From RGIG5612 sp045599965 (lineage in GTDB: Bacteria > Bacillota > Clostridia > Lachnospirales > Lachnospiraceae), in NCBI GenBank assembly GCA_045599965.1, contig JAZRXA010000042.1, positions 14,138-78,137 on the forward strand: a DNA stretch of 64,000 nt. The letters are read 5' to 3'. The notes under the pieces are model-generated. The model was given only the letters and a program-made list of their open reading frames with translations. It did no database searches and was not told where the DNA came from. Positions 1-8,806 of the stretch are shown here, in pieces (position 1 is the stretch's first letter; the number at the start of each line of letters is the position of its first letter). Position numbers and translations under genes: made by a program.

Positions 1-1116
1 GGTGGTCAAGCAGTAATTGAGGGCGTTATGATGCGACATGGTGAAGATGTTGCTGTTGCTGTTAGAAGACCAGATGGAGAAATTGAAGTAGCAAAATCTA
101 AATATGAGAATATAACAAGAAAGCATAAAATTTTAGGCTTTCCTATTATTAGAGGCGTTGTTGCATTTATTAATTCATTAGTTCTTGGAATTAGAACTCT
201 TACTTATTCAGCAACGTTTTATGAAGACGATATTGAAAATGAAGAAGGTATAACGGATAGAGTTGTAGATGAAACATTCAAGTCTAAAGGCGAAAGCGCT
301 GTTATGGTATTTACTATTGTTATCGCATTAGTTATCGCCGTTGCCTTATTTATTATTTTGCCATACTTTATTTCAGAATTGATTTTGAAATATACGCATA
401 TAACTTCGGCTACTTTGTTAGCGCTTATTGAAGGATTTGTTAAACTTTTTATCTTTATTGCATACATTGCAGTAATTTCACAGATGAAAGATATTAAACG
501 TACTTTTATGTACCATGGAGCTGAGCATAAATGTATTAACTGCTTAGAGGATGGCCATGTGCTTACAGTTAATAATGTTATGAGATGTTCTAAAGTACAT
601 CGCCGTTGCGGAACGAGTTTTATTGTTTTTGTTTTGGTATTAAGTATTATCCTTTTTATATTCATAAGAGTAGATGAACTTTGGCTTAGACTTGTTGTTA
701 GAATTTTACTTATTCCTGTAATTGCAGGATTATCTTTTGAGTTTATCCAGTGGGCAGGAAATTCTAATAGCTTTTTAGCTAAGCTTCTTATTGCACCGGG
801 ACTTTGGGTTCAGGCTATGACAACTAAAGAGCCAACTAGAGATATGGTTGAAGTTGCTATCGCGTCTGTAGATGCAGTTTTCGATTGGAGAGGTTATCTT
901 ACTGGAGAAAGAGTTAGCTCAGCAGAGGATATTGAAGAAGACTTTTTCGTTAGCGGAAGAGATTTTGCCGAAGCTGAGGCAGAAATAAGAGCTCTTAATG
1001 ATGGTGCTGATATACATGGAAGAAAGAGCATAAAAGATGTTGTAGCTCCATCCAAAGAATCAGAACAACCATCTGAGTATGGTAAGGCAGATAGAGATAC
1101 AGTTTCCTGGCTATAA
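1..1116 (+). CDS. DUF1385 family membrane protein, 5' truncated by window edge
   Basis: The reading frame is open from base 1, and the first codons read GGQAVIEGVMMRHG, the conserved N-terminal signature of DUF1385 proteins, so only the first few residues are missing. The internal Met at base 28 is not the true start. Hydrophobic segments lie around residues 100-125, 140-160, 210-235 and 240-265 of the visible part. A Cys/His patch (HGAEHKCINC...CSKVHRRCG) sits between the second and third. The C-terminal ~75 residues are acidic and charged, hence probably cytoplasmic. The biochemical function of the family is unknown. It precedes prmC by 2 nt and prfA follows, an arrangement common in Firmicutes that implies one transcript. 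Confidence 0.9.
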   Translation, partial: GGQAVIEGVMMRHGEDVAVAVRRPDGEIEVAKSKYENITRKHKILGFPIIRGVVAFINSLVLGIRTLTYSATFYEDDIENEEGITDRVVDETFKSKGESAVMVFTIVIALVIAVALFIILPYFISELILKYTHITSATLLALIEGFVKLFIFIAYIAVISQMKDIKRTFMYHGAEHKCINCLEDGHVLTVNNVMRCSKVHRRCGTSFIVFVLVLSIILFIFIRVDELWLRLVVRILLIPVIAGLSFEFIQWAGNSNSFLAKLLIAPGLWVQAMTTKEPTRDMVEVAIASVDAVFDWRGYLTGERVSSAEDIEEDFFVSGRDFAEAEAEIRALNDGADIHGRKSIKDVVAPSKESEQPSEYGKADRDTVSWL

Positions 1117-1118
1117 AT

Positions 1119-1952
1119 ATGACATTTGAAAATGCAATAAACTTTGCAATTTATGAATTAGAAAAGGCAGGCATCGATGATGCAAAAATCGATGCTTTTC
1201 TTTTGCTTAAGGCTGCTACGGGGGTAGATAAAGCAAAGTATTATATATGCGCTAATGAAATGCTAAAAACTGATGAAGAAGAAAAGTTTTTAGCAATGAT
1301 TAATAAAAGGGCGGCGCATGTCCCGGCCCAATATATTATTGGAAAAACTAACTTTATGGGATTTGATATTTATGTAAATTCAAATGTTTTAATCCCAAGA
1401 CAAGATACTGAAAGCGTTGTTGAAGAAACGCTTAAGATTATTCCTAAAGGTGCAACTGTTTTAGACATGTGTACGGGAAGCGGGTGTATTGCGATTGCGC
1501 TTAAGAAATTAAGAGATGACTTAAATGTTTTTGCAGCAGATATTTCCGGCGAAGCTTTAGAGGTTGCAAAGAGAAATATTGATGAAAACAATCTAGATAT
1601 TAAATTAATCGAAAGCGATTTATTTGAAAATATTAAAGACGATATGGTGTTCGATGTAATAATTTCTAATCCGCCATATGTTACAAAAAGTGAGTACGAA
1701 GAACTTTTGCCAGAAGTTAAAGACTACGAACCAAAGATAGCTTTAACAGCAGGAGAAGATGGGTTAGATATTTATAAGAGGTTGATTCCTGCATCGAGAA
1801 AGTATCTAAAGGAAAATGGAATTCTTTCATTAGAAATTGGATGCAAGCAGGCGATAAGCGTTAGCAATATACTAAAGGAAAATAGTTTTCGCGAAATAAA
1901 GGTAAATAAAGATTTACCTGGTAAAGATAGAAATATAATTGCAATAAAATAA
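1119..1952 (+). CDS. prmC: Peptide chain release factor N5-glutamine methyltransferase (PrmC/HemK)
   Basis: This enzyme methylates the Gln of the GGQ motif in release factors, using S-adenosylmethionine, in the cytosol. The 277-aa length is typical. An N-terminal helical substrate-recognition domain (about residues 1-80) leads into the IPRQDTE segment (92-98). The SAM-binding loop DMCTGSG (116-122) and the catalytic NPPY motif (184-187) follow. The ATG lies 2 nt after the DUF1385 stop, which suggests translational coupling, and no strong Shine-Dalgarno (SD) sequence of its own is visible. Its substrate RF1 is encoded 20 nt downstream. Confidence 0.97.
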   Translation: MTFENAINFAIYELEKAGIDDAKIDAFLLLKAATGVDKAKYYICANEMLKTDEEEKFLAMINKRAAHVPAQYIIGKTNFMGFDIYVNSNVLIPRQDTESVVEETLKIIPKGATVLDMCTGSGCIAIALKKLRDDLNVFAADISGEALEVAKRNIDENNLDIKLIESDLFENIKDDMVFDVIISNPPYVTKSEYEELLPEVKDYEPKIALTAGEDGLDIYKRLIPASRKYLKENGILSLEIGCKQAISVSNILKENSFREIKVNKDLPGKDRNIIAIK

Positions 1953-1972
1953 TTGCAAATTAAGGAGAAATA

Positions 1973-3040
1973 ATGTTCGACAAATTAGAATCAATTGAAG
2001 CAAGATATAATGAGGTTTTAGAACTTCTTGGAAGTCCTGATGTTACATCAGATCAAAACCAATTTAAAAAGCTTATGAAAGAACAAAGCGATTTATCACC
2101 AATCGTTGATGCTTATAAGCGTTATAGAAATGCTAAGCAAACGATTGATGATAGCTTAGAGATTCTTGATACAGAAAGCGATGAAGACATAAAGGAGATG
2201 GCTAAGGAAGAATTAGCCGAAGCTAAAAAAAGCATTGAGCAAATAGAAGAAGAACTTAAAGTTTTACTTCTTCCTAAGGATGAAAATGATGACAAAAACG
2301 TTGTTGTTGAAATCCGTGCTGGCGCCGGTGGAGATGAGGCGGCACTTTTTGCAGCTGAACTTTATCGTATGTATTGCCGTTTCGCTGAGAGAAATGGATG
2401 GAAGACTGAATTGGTTTCGATAAATGAAATGGGAATCGGCGGAATGAAAGAAGTTATATTTATGATTAATGGCCAAGGCGCATACTCGAAACTTAAATAC
2501 GAAAGTGGCGTTCACCGCGTACAAAGAGTTCCTGTTACAGAAAGCGGTGGCCGTATTCATACTTCTACAGCTACTGTTGCTGTTATGCCTGAGGCAGAAG
2601 ATGTTGACGTTGAAATTGATATGAACGATTGCAAGTTCGACGTATTTAGAGCTTCTGGAAACGGAGGACAATGCGTAAATACTACTGACTCAGCTGTCCG
2701 TTTAACTCATATTCCTACGGGCATCGTTATTTCATGTCAGGACGAAAAGAGCCAACTTAAAAATAAGGACAAAGCTATTAAAGTATTAAAGGCTAGACTT
2801 TATGATTTGGAGATGCAAAAGAAGCAAGCTGCTGAAGCTGCGCAAAGAAGAAGTCAGGTTGGAACGGGTGATCGCTCTGAAAAAATTAAGACTTATAACT
2901 TCCCTGAAAATAGGGTTACTGATCATAGAATTAAATTCACGACTTATAAACTTGGAGATATTTTAGATGGGGACATCTTCGAACTAATTGATAACTGCAT
3001 AGCCGCGGACCAAGCTGCAAAGCTATCAGCTCAAGAGTAA
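1973..3040 (+). CDS. prfA: Peptide chain release factor 1 (RF1)
   Basis: RF1 recognises UAA and UAG stop codons and triggers peptidyl-tRNA hydrolysis on the ribosome. At 355 aa it is full length. The codon-recognition PxT tripeptide is PVT (187-189). The catalytic GGQ is at 231-233 in the context GNGGQCVNTTDSAVRLTH. The PxT rather than SPF motif separates it from RF2. The SD AAGGAG is at 1961-1966. It closes the DUF1385-prmC-prfA transcript, with a strong hairpin terminator directly behind it. Confidence 0.98.
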   Translation: MFDKLESIEARYNEVLELLGSPDVTSDQNQFKKLMKEQSDLSPIVDAYKRYRNAKQTIDDSLEILDTESDEDIKEMAKEELAEAKKSIEQIEEELKVLLLPKDENDDKNVVVEIRAGAGGDEAALFAAELYRMYCRFAERNGWKTELVSINEMGIGGMKEVIFMINGQGAYSKLKYESGVHRVQRVPVTESGGRIHTSTATVAVMPEAEDVDVEIDMNDCKFDVFRASGNGGQCVNTTDSAVRLTHIPTGIVISCQDEKSQLKNKDKAIKVLKARLYDLEMQKKQAAEAAQRRSQVGTGDRSEKIKTYNFPENRVTDHRIKFTTYKLGDILDGDIFELIDNCIAADQAAKLSAQE

Positions 3041-3045
3041 AAAAT

Positions 3046-3075
3046 AAATGGAAGGCAATTGCCTTCCATTTTTGT
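3046..3075. terminator. Bidirectional intrinsic terminator between prfA and the MBOAT gene
   Basis: The arms AAATGGAAGGC and GCCTTCCATTT are an 11-bp perfect inverted repeat around an AATT loop, followed by TTTGTTTTG. It lies between two convergent genes (prfA plus, MBOAT minus) and can serve both. Confidence 0.85.
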
Positions 3076-3081
3076 TTTGTA

Positions 3082-4533
3082 TTAGAATTGCCAGTAAATA
3101 GACGGGCTATAAGAACCTTGTATTATCATTAGAATAGACCAGGTTAGAATTGCTAGTTGGAAAATAATATCAAATACTTGAACGACATTATATTTTTGAA
3201 CTTTCAAATATGTTTTCTTAAGTGGTCTTTGAAGCAATCCTGTAAAGAGTATTGCGACAACAACTGCAAATAATAAATCAACTGTTAGATAACTAGTAAT
3301 AGAAAGAGCATTTCCAACTTCGCTAAATGTAAACATATTCTTAAAGTATCCGAAAGCAGAAGTAAGGTTCGAACTTCTAAAGAATACCCAGTTCAAAACA
3401 ACAATAATTAATGTGTATAAAAGGTTAGCTATCTTAACAGGATTCTTTTCTAAGATATTTCCGAACCAAACTTTTTCAAAGATACTAAATACTGCAAAGA
3501 CTCCGCCACAAATAATAAATGTAAGATCAACGCCATGCCACATTCCTGTAATAATAAATACGATAGCAAGGTTAATTATATTTCTAGCAAGTCCTTTGCG
3601 ACTTCCGCCTAATGGAATGAAAAGATAATCTCTAAACCAGAATGAAAGGCTTTGATTCCATCTACGACAGAATTCTTTTAATGAAAAGCTGGTATATGGG
3701 TAATCAAAGTTTTCAGGAAGATTAAATCCGAACATTCTTCCAAGACCAATTGCCATATCTGTGTAACCTGAAAAATCATAATAAATTTGTAGAGCATAAA
3801 GAATTAGTCCGAACCATGCAACGAGGCTTCCTAATACTTGCCCCGATTCATGCGCCGACCAAATTTGATCTACTACATTTCCTAGAGTATTGGCAATAAT
3901 AACTTTCTTTCCAAGACCATAAGCAAAACGCTTAACACCTTTTCTAAAAGTGATTATGTTTATATTGTCTACGAATGAATATTTTATTTGGGTTCCTAAA
4001 TCAGCATAGCGCGTAATAGGACCTTGTGTAACTTTTACAAATAAAGCACTATAAAGCGCATAGTCTATTATGTTTGTTTCTGGCTCAATATCGCCCCTAT
4101 AGCAATCTACTAAATAACTTATTTGCGTAAAGATAATAAATGAGAATCCTAATGGAAGGATTATCTTAATTGCTGGGCCATCTAAAAAAGTTCCTTTTAA
4201 TAATGTTGTGCTTAGCAAACCAAAGTACTTATAGATTGCAAGCCAAAGAACATTAATGATAAGGGAAATAACGAGTAGGAATTTTTTTCCACCAGTTTTT
4301 TTCTTGCCCTTAAATCCAAGGCCGAGTAGATAGTTTATTAGTATGCAAACAATAAATACTATAAGACCTTTTATTCCGGCAAGTGCATAAAAAACAAAAC
4401 TTGCTACTAATAAAAGTAGTTTAAGAATTGTATTTTTAATATTTCTATTCTCTATAATTAGGCATATTATATAGAATATGCTTAACATTATAGGAAAGAA
4501 CATCAACATAAAATTTATAGAAGCAAATTCCAT
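3082..4533 (-). CDS. MBOAT family membrane-bound O-acyltransferase (AlgI/DltB type)
   Basis: Members of this family transfer acyl groups, often acetyl, to extracellular polysaccharides or teichoic acids from within the membrane. The protein has 483 aa and about 10-12 hydrophobic segments. It carries the AlgI-type signatures YYDFSGYTDMAIG (251-263), PENFDYPY...EFCRRWNQSLSFWFRDYLFIPLGG (about 273-310) and the catalytic-type His333 in MWHGVD. The partner SGNH hydrolase/DltD-like protein usually found beside such genes is absent, so the acceptor is unknown. The gene starts 25 nt after the gap stop on the same strand and has an AGGGGAAAAG SD, so it may be read through from gap. Confidence 0.88.
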   Translation of the reverse strand: MEFASINFMLMFFPIMLSIFYIICLIIENRNIKNTILKLLLLVASFVFYALAGIKGLIVFIVCILINYLLGLGFKGKKKTGGKKFLLVISLIINVLWLAIYKYFGLLSTTLLKGTFLDGPAIKIILPLGFSFIIFTQISYLVDCYRGDIEPETNIIDYALYSALFVKVTQGPITRYADLGTQIKYSFVDNINIITFRKGVKRFAYGLGKKVIIANTLGNVVDQIWSAHESGQVLGSLVAWFGLILYALQIYYDFSGYTDMAIGLGRMFGFNLPENFDYPYTSFSLKEFCRRWNQSLSFWFRDYLFIPLGGSRKGLARNIINLAIVFIITGMWHGVDLTFIICGGVFAVFSIFEKVWFGNILEKNPVKIANLLYTLIIVVLNWVFFRSSNLTSAFGYFKNMFTFSEVGNALSITSYLTVDLLFAVVVAILFTGLLQRPLKKTYLKVQKYNVVQVFDIIFQLAILTWSILMIIQGSYSPSIYWQF

Positions 4534-4558
4534 AACTTTTCCCCTTTAATAATTCAAG

Positions 4559-5629
4559 CTATTTCTTTTTTGCTGGAGCTTTCTTAGTTGTGGCTTTTTT
4601 AGCAGTTGCTTTTTTTGGATGAGCAACGTTATCCATATGTTGGATAAGCTCTAAAATTTTATTTGAATAACCCCATTCGTTATCGTACCATGCAACTAAC
4701 TTTACAAATGTATCGGTAAGAGCGATACCAGCTGTTGCATCAAAGATACATGTGCGTGGGTCATTAAGGAAGTCTGAAGAAACAACTGCATCGTGAGTGT
4801 ATCCTAAGATACCTTTCATTGTTGTTTTTGAAGCTTTTTCTACAACTTTGCAAATCTCATCATATGTTGCAGGCTTATTAAGTTTTAAGGTAACGTCAAC
4901 AACTGAAACGTCAAGGACAGGAACTCTAAAACTCATACCTGTAAGTTTGCCGTTTAATTCAGGGATAACTTTACCAACAGCTTTAGCTGCGCCTGTAGAA
5001 GATGGAATTATGTTACCAGATGCAGCACGTCCACCTCTCCAATCCTTTTTAGAAGGTCCATCAACAGTACCTTGAGTAGCTGTTGTAGAGTGAACTGTAC
5101 TCATTAAGCCTTCTTCGATTCCAAAAGCATCATTAATAACTTTTGCTAAAGGAGCAAGACAGTTAGTCGTACATGAAGCATTTGAAACTATATGCATATC
5201 CTTTGTATAGTCGTTGTGGTTAACGCCCATAACGAACATAGGAGCATCTGCAGAAGGAGCAGAGATTACAACATTTTTAGCGCCAGCATCGAGATGAAGT
5301 TTAGCTTTATCCATAGTTGTAAATACGCCAGTTGATTCAATAACATAATCAACACCCAATTCTTTCCAAGGAAGCTTAAGAGGGTCTTTTTCGGAATAAA
5401 CATTAATTTTATTTCCATTAACTAGTAAATGCTCACCTTGAATTCTAATATCAGTTCTAAAACGACCGTGCATTGTATCATAACGCAATAGGTATTTCAT
5501 ATAATCTGGGTCCATAGATGGATCGTTAATTGCTACAAATTTAATATTTTCATTATTGATTCCAGCTCTCATAACGAGACGGCCAATACGGCCAAATCCG
5601 TTGATCGCAATTTTAATTTTTCTTGCCAT
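4559..5629 (-). CDS. gap: Glyceraldehyde-3-phosphate dehydrogenase, type I, with lysine-rich C-terminal tail
   Basis: This glycolytic enzyme interconverts glyceraldehyde-3-phosphate and 1,3-bisphosphoglycerate with NAD+. The N-terminal Rossmann motif INGFGRIGR (9-17) and the active-site ASCTTNC with Cys153 are intact. The protein is 356 aa, about 20 longer than usual. The extra residues (337-356) form a Lys/Ala/Thr/Pro tail with nine lysines, in KKATxKKAxxKK-like steps resembling histone H1 or HU tails. The catalytic core itself looks ordinary. The SD is weak. The promoter on the minus strand is at about 5746-5774. Confidence 0.96.
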   Translation of the reverse strand: MARKIKIAINGFGRIGRLVMRAGINNENIKFVAINDPSMDPDYMKYLLRYDTMHGRFRTDIRIQGEHLLVNGNKINVYSEKDPLKLPWKELGVDYVIESTGVFTTMDKAKLHLDAGAKNVVISAPSADAPMFVMGVNHNDYTKDMHIVSNASCTTNCLAPLAKVINDAFGIEEGLMSTVHSTTATQGTVDGPSKKDWRGGRAASGNIIPSSTGAAKAVGKVIPELNGKLTGMSFRVPVLDVSVVDVTLKLNKPATYDEICKVVEKASKTTMKGILGYTHDAVVSSDFLNDPRTCIFDATAGIALTDTFVKLVAWYDNEWGYSNKILELIQHMDNVAHPKKATAKKATTKKAPAKKK

Positions 5630-5745
5630 TTTTTAACACTTCTTTCTTTAAAAATATTTCTTTATATAGATAGGGCATAAATGGTTGATCCGAAGATTCC
5701 ATGCTCTTAATTAACATAAGGTTATTTTTTAACATAACTAGGGAA

Positions 5746-5774
5746 ATTGTATTATAATAAGAAAATATTTACAA
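5746..5774 (-). promoter_or_regulatory. Likely sigma-A promoter of gap
   Basis: Read on the minus strand, -35 TTGTAA (5774-5769) and -10 TACAAT (5751-5746) are separated by 17 bp. That places the gap start about 120 nt downstream of transcription. The rest of the 5630-5894 intergenic region is AT-rich and shows no gene. Near its right end TATGGTACAAT (about 5848-5858) could be an extended -10 for the plus-strand gene at 5895. Confidence 0.5.
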
Positions 5775-5894
5775 GCGAGTTTATAAAAATTTTAAGAAAT
5801 TTGATAGTATTTTTGCAATATAAATAATATGCAAAAATTAAATGGTTTATGGTACAATTAAGGGTAATCAACATTCAGGTTGGGAAAAAGTTGT

Positions 5895-6995
5895 ATGAAT
5901 TTTGATGTAAAAAAATATGATGTATTAAAAGAGACTTTTGAAGATTGGTGGGAAGGCAAACTTAACCGACCAATAATACAAGTTACTCTTGATAAAGTTA
6001 CATCTGAAAACGGAGATTTCTTCGCATCTAATTATCGAAAAGTTATTTTGGATGCGATGTACGATTTTAATCTACCAGTTAGAAAAGCAGCGAAGATAGT
6101 TGATGAAGCTTATGATGCTGTAGAATATTATGGTGATGCTATTCCGGTATTTTATATGAGACCGACGGGCATTTTAGGTGGATTTTTAGGGCAAGATTTT
6201 GGAATAGATCATAATCTTGGAACTGTTTGGTTTAAGAAGATGTGTCCTAATATTGAAGAGATGGAAAATCTTTTACTAAAAGAAGATTCAGCTCTTCTAG
6301 AAAGATCTTTAGATTTAACAAAAGCTGTTCAAAATTATTTTGATGGAACTATGCCAATAGGCTTTCCTGATTTTGGCGGCGTTATGGATATTGTTTCTTC
6401 TATTAGGGATGCGAATCCTTTGCTAGAAGAATTATATGAAGAGGAAGATGGCGTAAAGAAAGCTTGCTTTAACGTACATGAGCAATTTAAGAAAGCATAT
6501 AAGCTCTTTGCCGATGTTATTGATGAAAATAATATTCCTGGTTATACGGCTTGGGCAACAATGCTTTCACAAAAGGAATACTTTGTATTGCAAAATGATT
6601 TTTCAGCAATGATAAGTCCACAAATGTACGACGACTTTTATCTTCCAATTCTTAAAGAAGAATGCAAATTTATTCCTAGAACTATATATCACCTTGATGG
6701 ACCAGGAGCAGTAAGACATCTTGATTCTATACTAACAGTTCCGGAACTTAATGGTGTACAATGGATACAAGGAGCTGGTGCACCTGGATTAGACCAGTGG
6801 CCAGACATTTACAAAAAAATACATGCAGCCGGAAAACTTTGCCAAGTATTTATTAATGGTAGCAAAGAACTTCCATATATAGATTACATTGTTAATCTTC
6901 TTGGAACTTCAAAAGGACTTTGCTTTATATGTACTGGCAAAGCAGAAGAAAAGGCGGCATTTGATGAGTACTTAAAAAAATATAATTGCATGTAA
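5895..6995 (+). CDS. Uroporphyrinogen decarboxylase-like (UroD/MtaA superfamily) protein
   Basis: The sequence resembles UroD-fold proteins of anaerobes, many of which are corrinoid-linked methyltransferase relatives rather than haem enzymes. Supporting features are an N-terminal W-rich segment (DWWEGKLNRPIIQ), a central FPDFGGVMDI and the C-terminal stretch YHLDGPGAVRHLDSIL...GVQWIQGAGAP, which resembles the family's active-site barrel. ATG at 5895 is preferred, with GGTTGGGA just upstream. A TTG at 5880 would add five residues. No haem or corrinoid genes are nearby, so the substrate is unknown. The next gene follows after 14 nt. Confidence 0.7.
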   Translation: MNFDVKKYDVLKETFEDWWEGKLNRPIIQVTLDKVTSENGDFFASNYRKVILDAMYDFNLPVRKAAKIVDEAYDAVEYYGDAIPVFYMRPTGILGGFLGQDFGIDHNLGTVWFKKMCPNIEEMENLLLKEDSALLERSLDLTKAVQNYFDGTMPIGFPDFGGVMDIVSSIRDANPLLEELYEEEDGVKKACFNVHEQFKKAYKLFADVIDENNIPGYTAWATMLSQKEYFVLQNDFSAMISPQMYDDFYLPILKEECKFIPRTIYHLDGPGAVRHLDSILTVPELNGVQWIQGAGAPGLDQWPDIYKKIHAAGKLCQVFINGSKELPYIDYIVNLLGTSKGLCFICTGKAEEKAAFDEYLKKYNCM

Positions 6996-7009
6996 TTAGG
7001 AGGACGAAT

Positions 7010-7633
7010 ATGAAAACATTAGCGGGATTAATATCAGCAAAACTCGCAATAGCTATTCCAACAGCTTTAGTAGGCGGAGTGCTTTTTCTATTAGCATTTA
7101 GTGGAATACTAGTAATTCTTTTTTATATATTCAAAAGCGTTGGTATTTATTCTATTGCTAAAAATAGAGGGGTAAAAGCACCGGGCCTAGCTTGGCTTCC
7201 ACTTTTTGACTGGCTAATTTTAGGAAGAAGCGCAGATCATCTTAGAAAAGAAGATGGTGCAAAACATAGCGGAATTGGCGGATGGATTTTCTTCTTGTCA
7301 TTAGTTGTATTGGCTGGAGATGTTGCTGGTTATACAGTCCTTGGAACCTTAACAAAGGATAATGCAACAGCAAAGATTCAACATGCGATTTCAACAATTG
7401 CTTGGTTCTTACCAGTTATGATTATTGTTGCAGCTTGCTCTATTACTTTAATAGTGCTTAAAATAGTTTCACTTGGTTATGTTTATGAAGCGCTTACTAA
7501 GGCACATGTTGCGTTATTGATTCTTTCAATAATTTTTGCATGGCTAATTCCTGTATTCTTATTTGCAATTAGAAAAAGAGGAAAAAAGAAAGATGATCCT
7601 CCGTTTGAAGGGTTCGCGCAACTTAAAGAATAA
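7010..7633 (+). CDS. Small multi-pass membrane protein of unknown function
   Basis: This 207-aa protein has four to five hydrophobic segments, at about 10-40, 88-110, 130-165 and 170-190. A conserved-looking cytoplasmic loop, APGLAWLPLFDWLILGRSADHL, resembles loops in uncharacterised Firmicutes membrane proteins. The C-terminus is basic. The start at 7010 is set by AGGAGG at 6998-7003. A longer in-frame start at 6986 would overlap the upstream gene and lacks an SD. It is probably co-transcribed with the UroD-like gene. No function can be assigned. Confidence 0.75.
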   Translation: MKTLAGLISAKLAIAIPTALVGGVLFLLAFSGILVILFYIFKSVGIYSIAKNRGVKAPGLAWLPLFDWLILGRSADHLRKEDGAKHSGIGGWIFFLSLVVLAGDVAGYTVLGTLTKDNATAKIQHAISTIAWFLPVMIIVAACSITLIVLKIVSLGYVYEALTKAHVALLILSIIFAWLIPVFLFAIRKRGKKKDDPPFEGFAQLKE

Positions 7634-7636
7634 ATA

Positions 7637-7673
7637 AAAAGGGTAAAGACTTTGGTCTTTACCCTTAATTTTT
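7637..7673. terminator. Bidirectional intrinsic terminator
   Basis: A perfect 12-bp stem, AAGGGTAAAGAC/GTCTTTACCCTT, closes on a TTTG loop. It is flanked by AATTTTTATT on the plus strand and TTTTTATTTA on the minus strand. It sits between converging genes. Confidence 0.9.
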
Positions 7674-8751
7674 ATTTGCACATTTCTTTGACAATTTCGT
7701 TCATTTCATCAATGTTTTCTAACATATTTTTAGCGAGAGCTAATTGACATCGACCTCGATTTAGGTTTTGTTTTGGATAATCTATGTGGAAATATACATC
7801 ACCTTTTATGTAGTCATCTAAAAATCTTGAGGCTAATTCAACTGTGATAGAAAATGCACCTAACGACATAGCTTCAATTTCTTCGACTGTTAAGGCATTT
7901 TTCGTTTCAGAAAAATAACCATTACAAAAAGCTTTGAACTTTTCTATATCAAGATATACTTTATCTAAATTTTCCTCATCTTCTAAAATATTATTAGCAA
8001 TCGATCTAACAGCATCGCCGAAATCATAAATAGCCATGCCTGGCATTATTGTATCGTAATCAATTACAACAATAGGCTTAAAAGTATTTTTATCAAAAAG
8101 AACATTATTGCATTTCGTATCGTTATGTGTAACACGAACAGGCAGTTCTTTATTGTTGTATTTATGGCTTAGTAAAGAAGCAAGATCTTTAATTTCTTCG
8201 ATATATGCAATCTCATCGGCTATTTCGGAAGTCCTTTTTCCAGAATATTCTTTTACATCATCTAAGAAAGTTTGAAGACGTTTTTCCGTATTGTGAAAGT
8301 CTGGAATAGTCTCAAATAAAGAAGAACTGTCGAAATCTGATAGTTGCATTGCAAAGTGACCAAAAGCTTCACCTACAGATTTTATTATATTGTTATCATT
8401 ACATGTGTTGTAAGTAATGGAATCTACGTAATTCATAACGCGCCAAAAGGAGCCATCTTCGTCGTAACAAAAATTTTTACCATCGTCGCCAGAATAAAAG
8501 ATTAAGGTTTCATCATCAGGAAAATGTTCGTGAATATGAGAAGTAACCTTATCAATATTTTGCATGATTTCTTCTGGCCTATGAAAAGCGACAACATTTA
8601 TTTTTTGAAAAAGGTAGTCAGTTATTTGATTACCTTCTCTAAAAGAAACTTTGTAAGTTGAATTAACGTTTCCGTTTGTTATTCTCTCATATGAAATCAA
8701 CTCACCATCAAGATTAAAGTTTGTTCCTACTGCTTTAAATAATTCGTTCAT
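7672..8751 (-). CDS. N-acetylhexosamine 1-kinase-like phosphotransferase (APH fold)
   Basis: The 359-aa aminoglycoside-phosphotransferase-fold protein matches the length and key motifs of NahK. The catalytic loop is VTHNDTKCNNVLFD (Asp211), and the metal-binding segment is VIDYDTIMPGMAIYDFGD (Asp231/Asp233). NahK enzymes phosphorylate GlcNAc or GalNAc at C1 with ATP for entry into the sugar-nucleotide or Leloir route. Substrate specificity cannot be read from sequence, and other APH-type sugar kinases are possible. It starts behind a GC-rich hairpin that ends the upstream operon, and no clear SD is visible. A NagA gene lies about 20 kb away. Confidence 0.7.
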   Translation of the reverse strand: MNELFKAVGTNFNLDGELISYERITNGNVNSTYKVSFREGNQITDYLFQKINVVAFHRPEEIMQNIDKVTSHIHEHFPDDETLIFYSGDDGKNFCYDEDGSFWRVMNYVDSITYNTCNDNNIIKSVGEAFGHFAMQLSDFDSSSLFETIPDFHNTEKRLQTFLDDVKEYSGKRTSEIADEIAYIEEIKDLASLLSHKYNNKELPVRVTHNDTKCNNVLFDKNTFKPIVVIDYDTIMPGMAIYDFGDAVRSIANNILEDEENLDKVYLDIEKFKAFCNGYFSETKNALTVEEIEAMSLGAFSITVELASRFLDDYIKGDVYFHIDYPKQNLNRGRCQLALAKNMLENIDEMNEIVKEMCK

Positions 8752-8764
8752 AAAAATAATTTAA

Positions 8765-8785
8765 CCGGGCACATAAAGTGCCCGG
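8765..8785 (-). terminator. GC-rich hairpin ending the minus-strand isomerase/dehydrogenase operon
   Basis: CCGGGCAC and GTGCCCGG form an 8-bp perfect stem with a TTTAT loop (minus strand), followed by TTAAATTATTTTT. The T-run is imperfect, so it may be a partial terminator or a processing site before the kinase gene. Confidence 0.65.
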
Positions 8786-8806
8786 CCTTTCTTGTAAAAC
8801 TAAAAA

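Noticed and set aside
219..665. 148-codon minus-strand frame inside the DUF1385 gene
   Set aside because: It lies fully antisense to a conserved gene, has no ribosome site and its low-complexity composition follows from the opposite strand.
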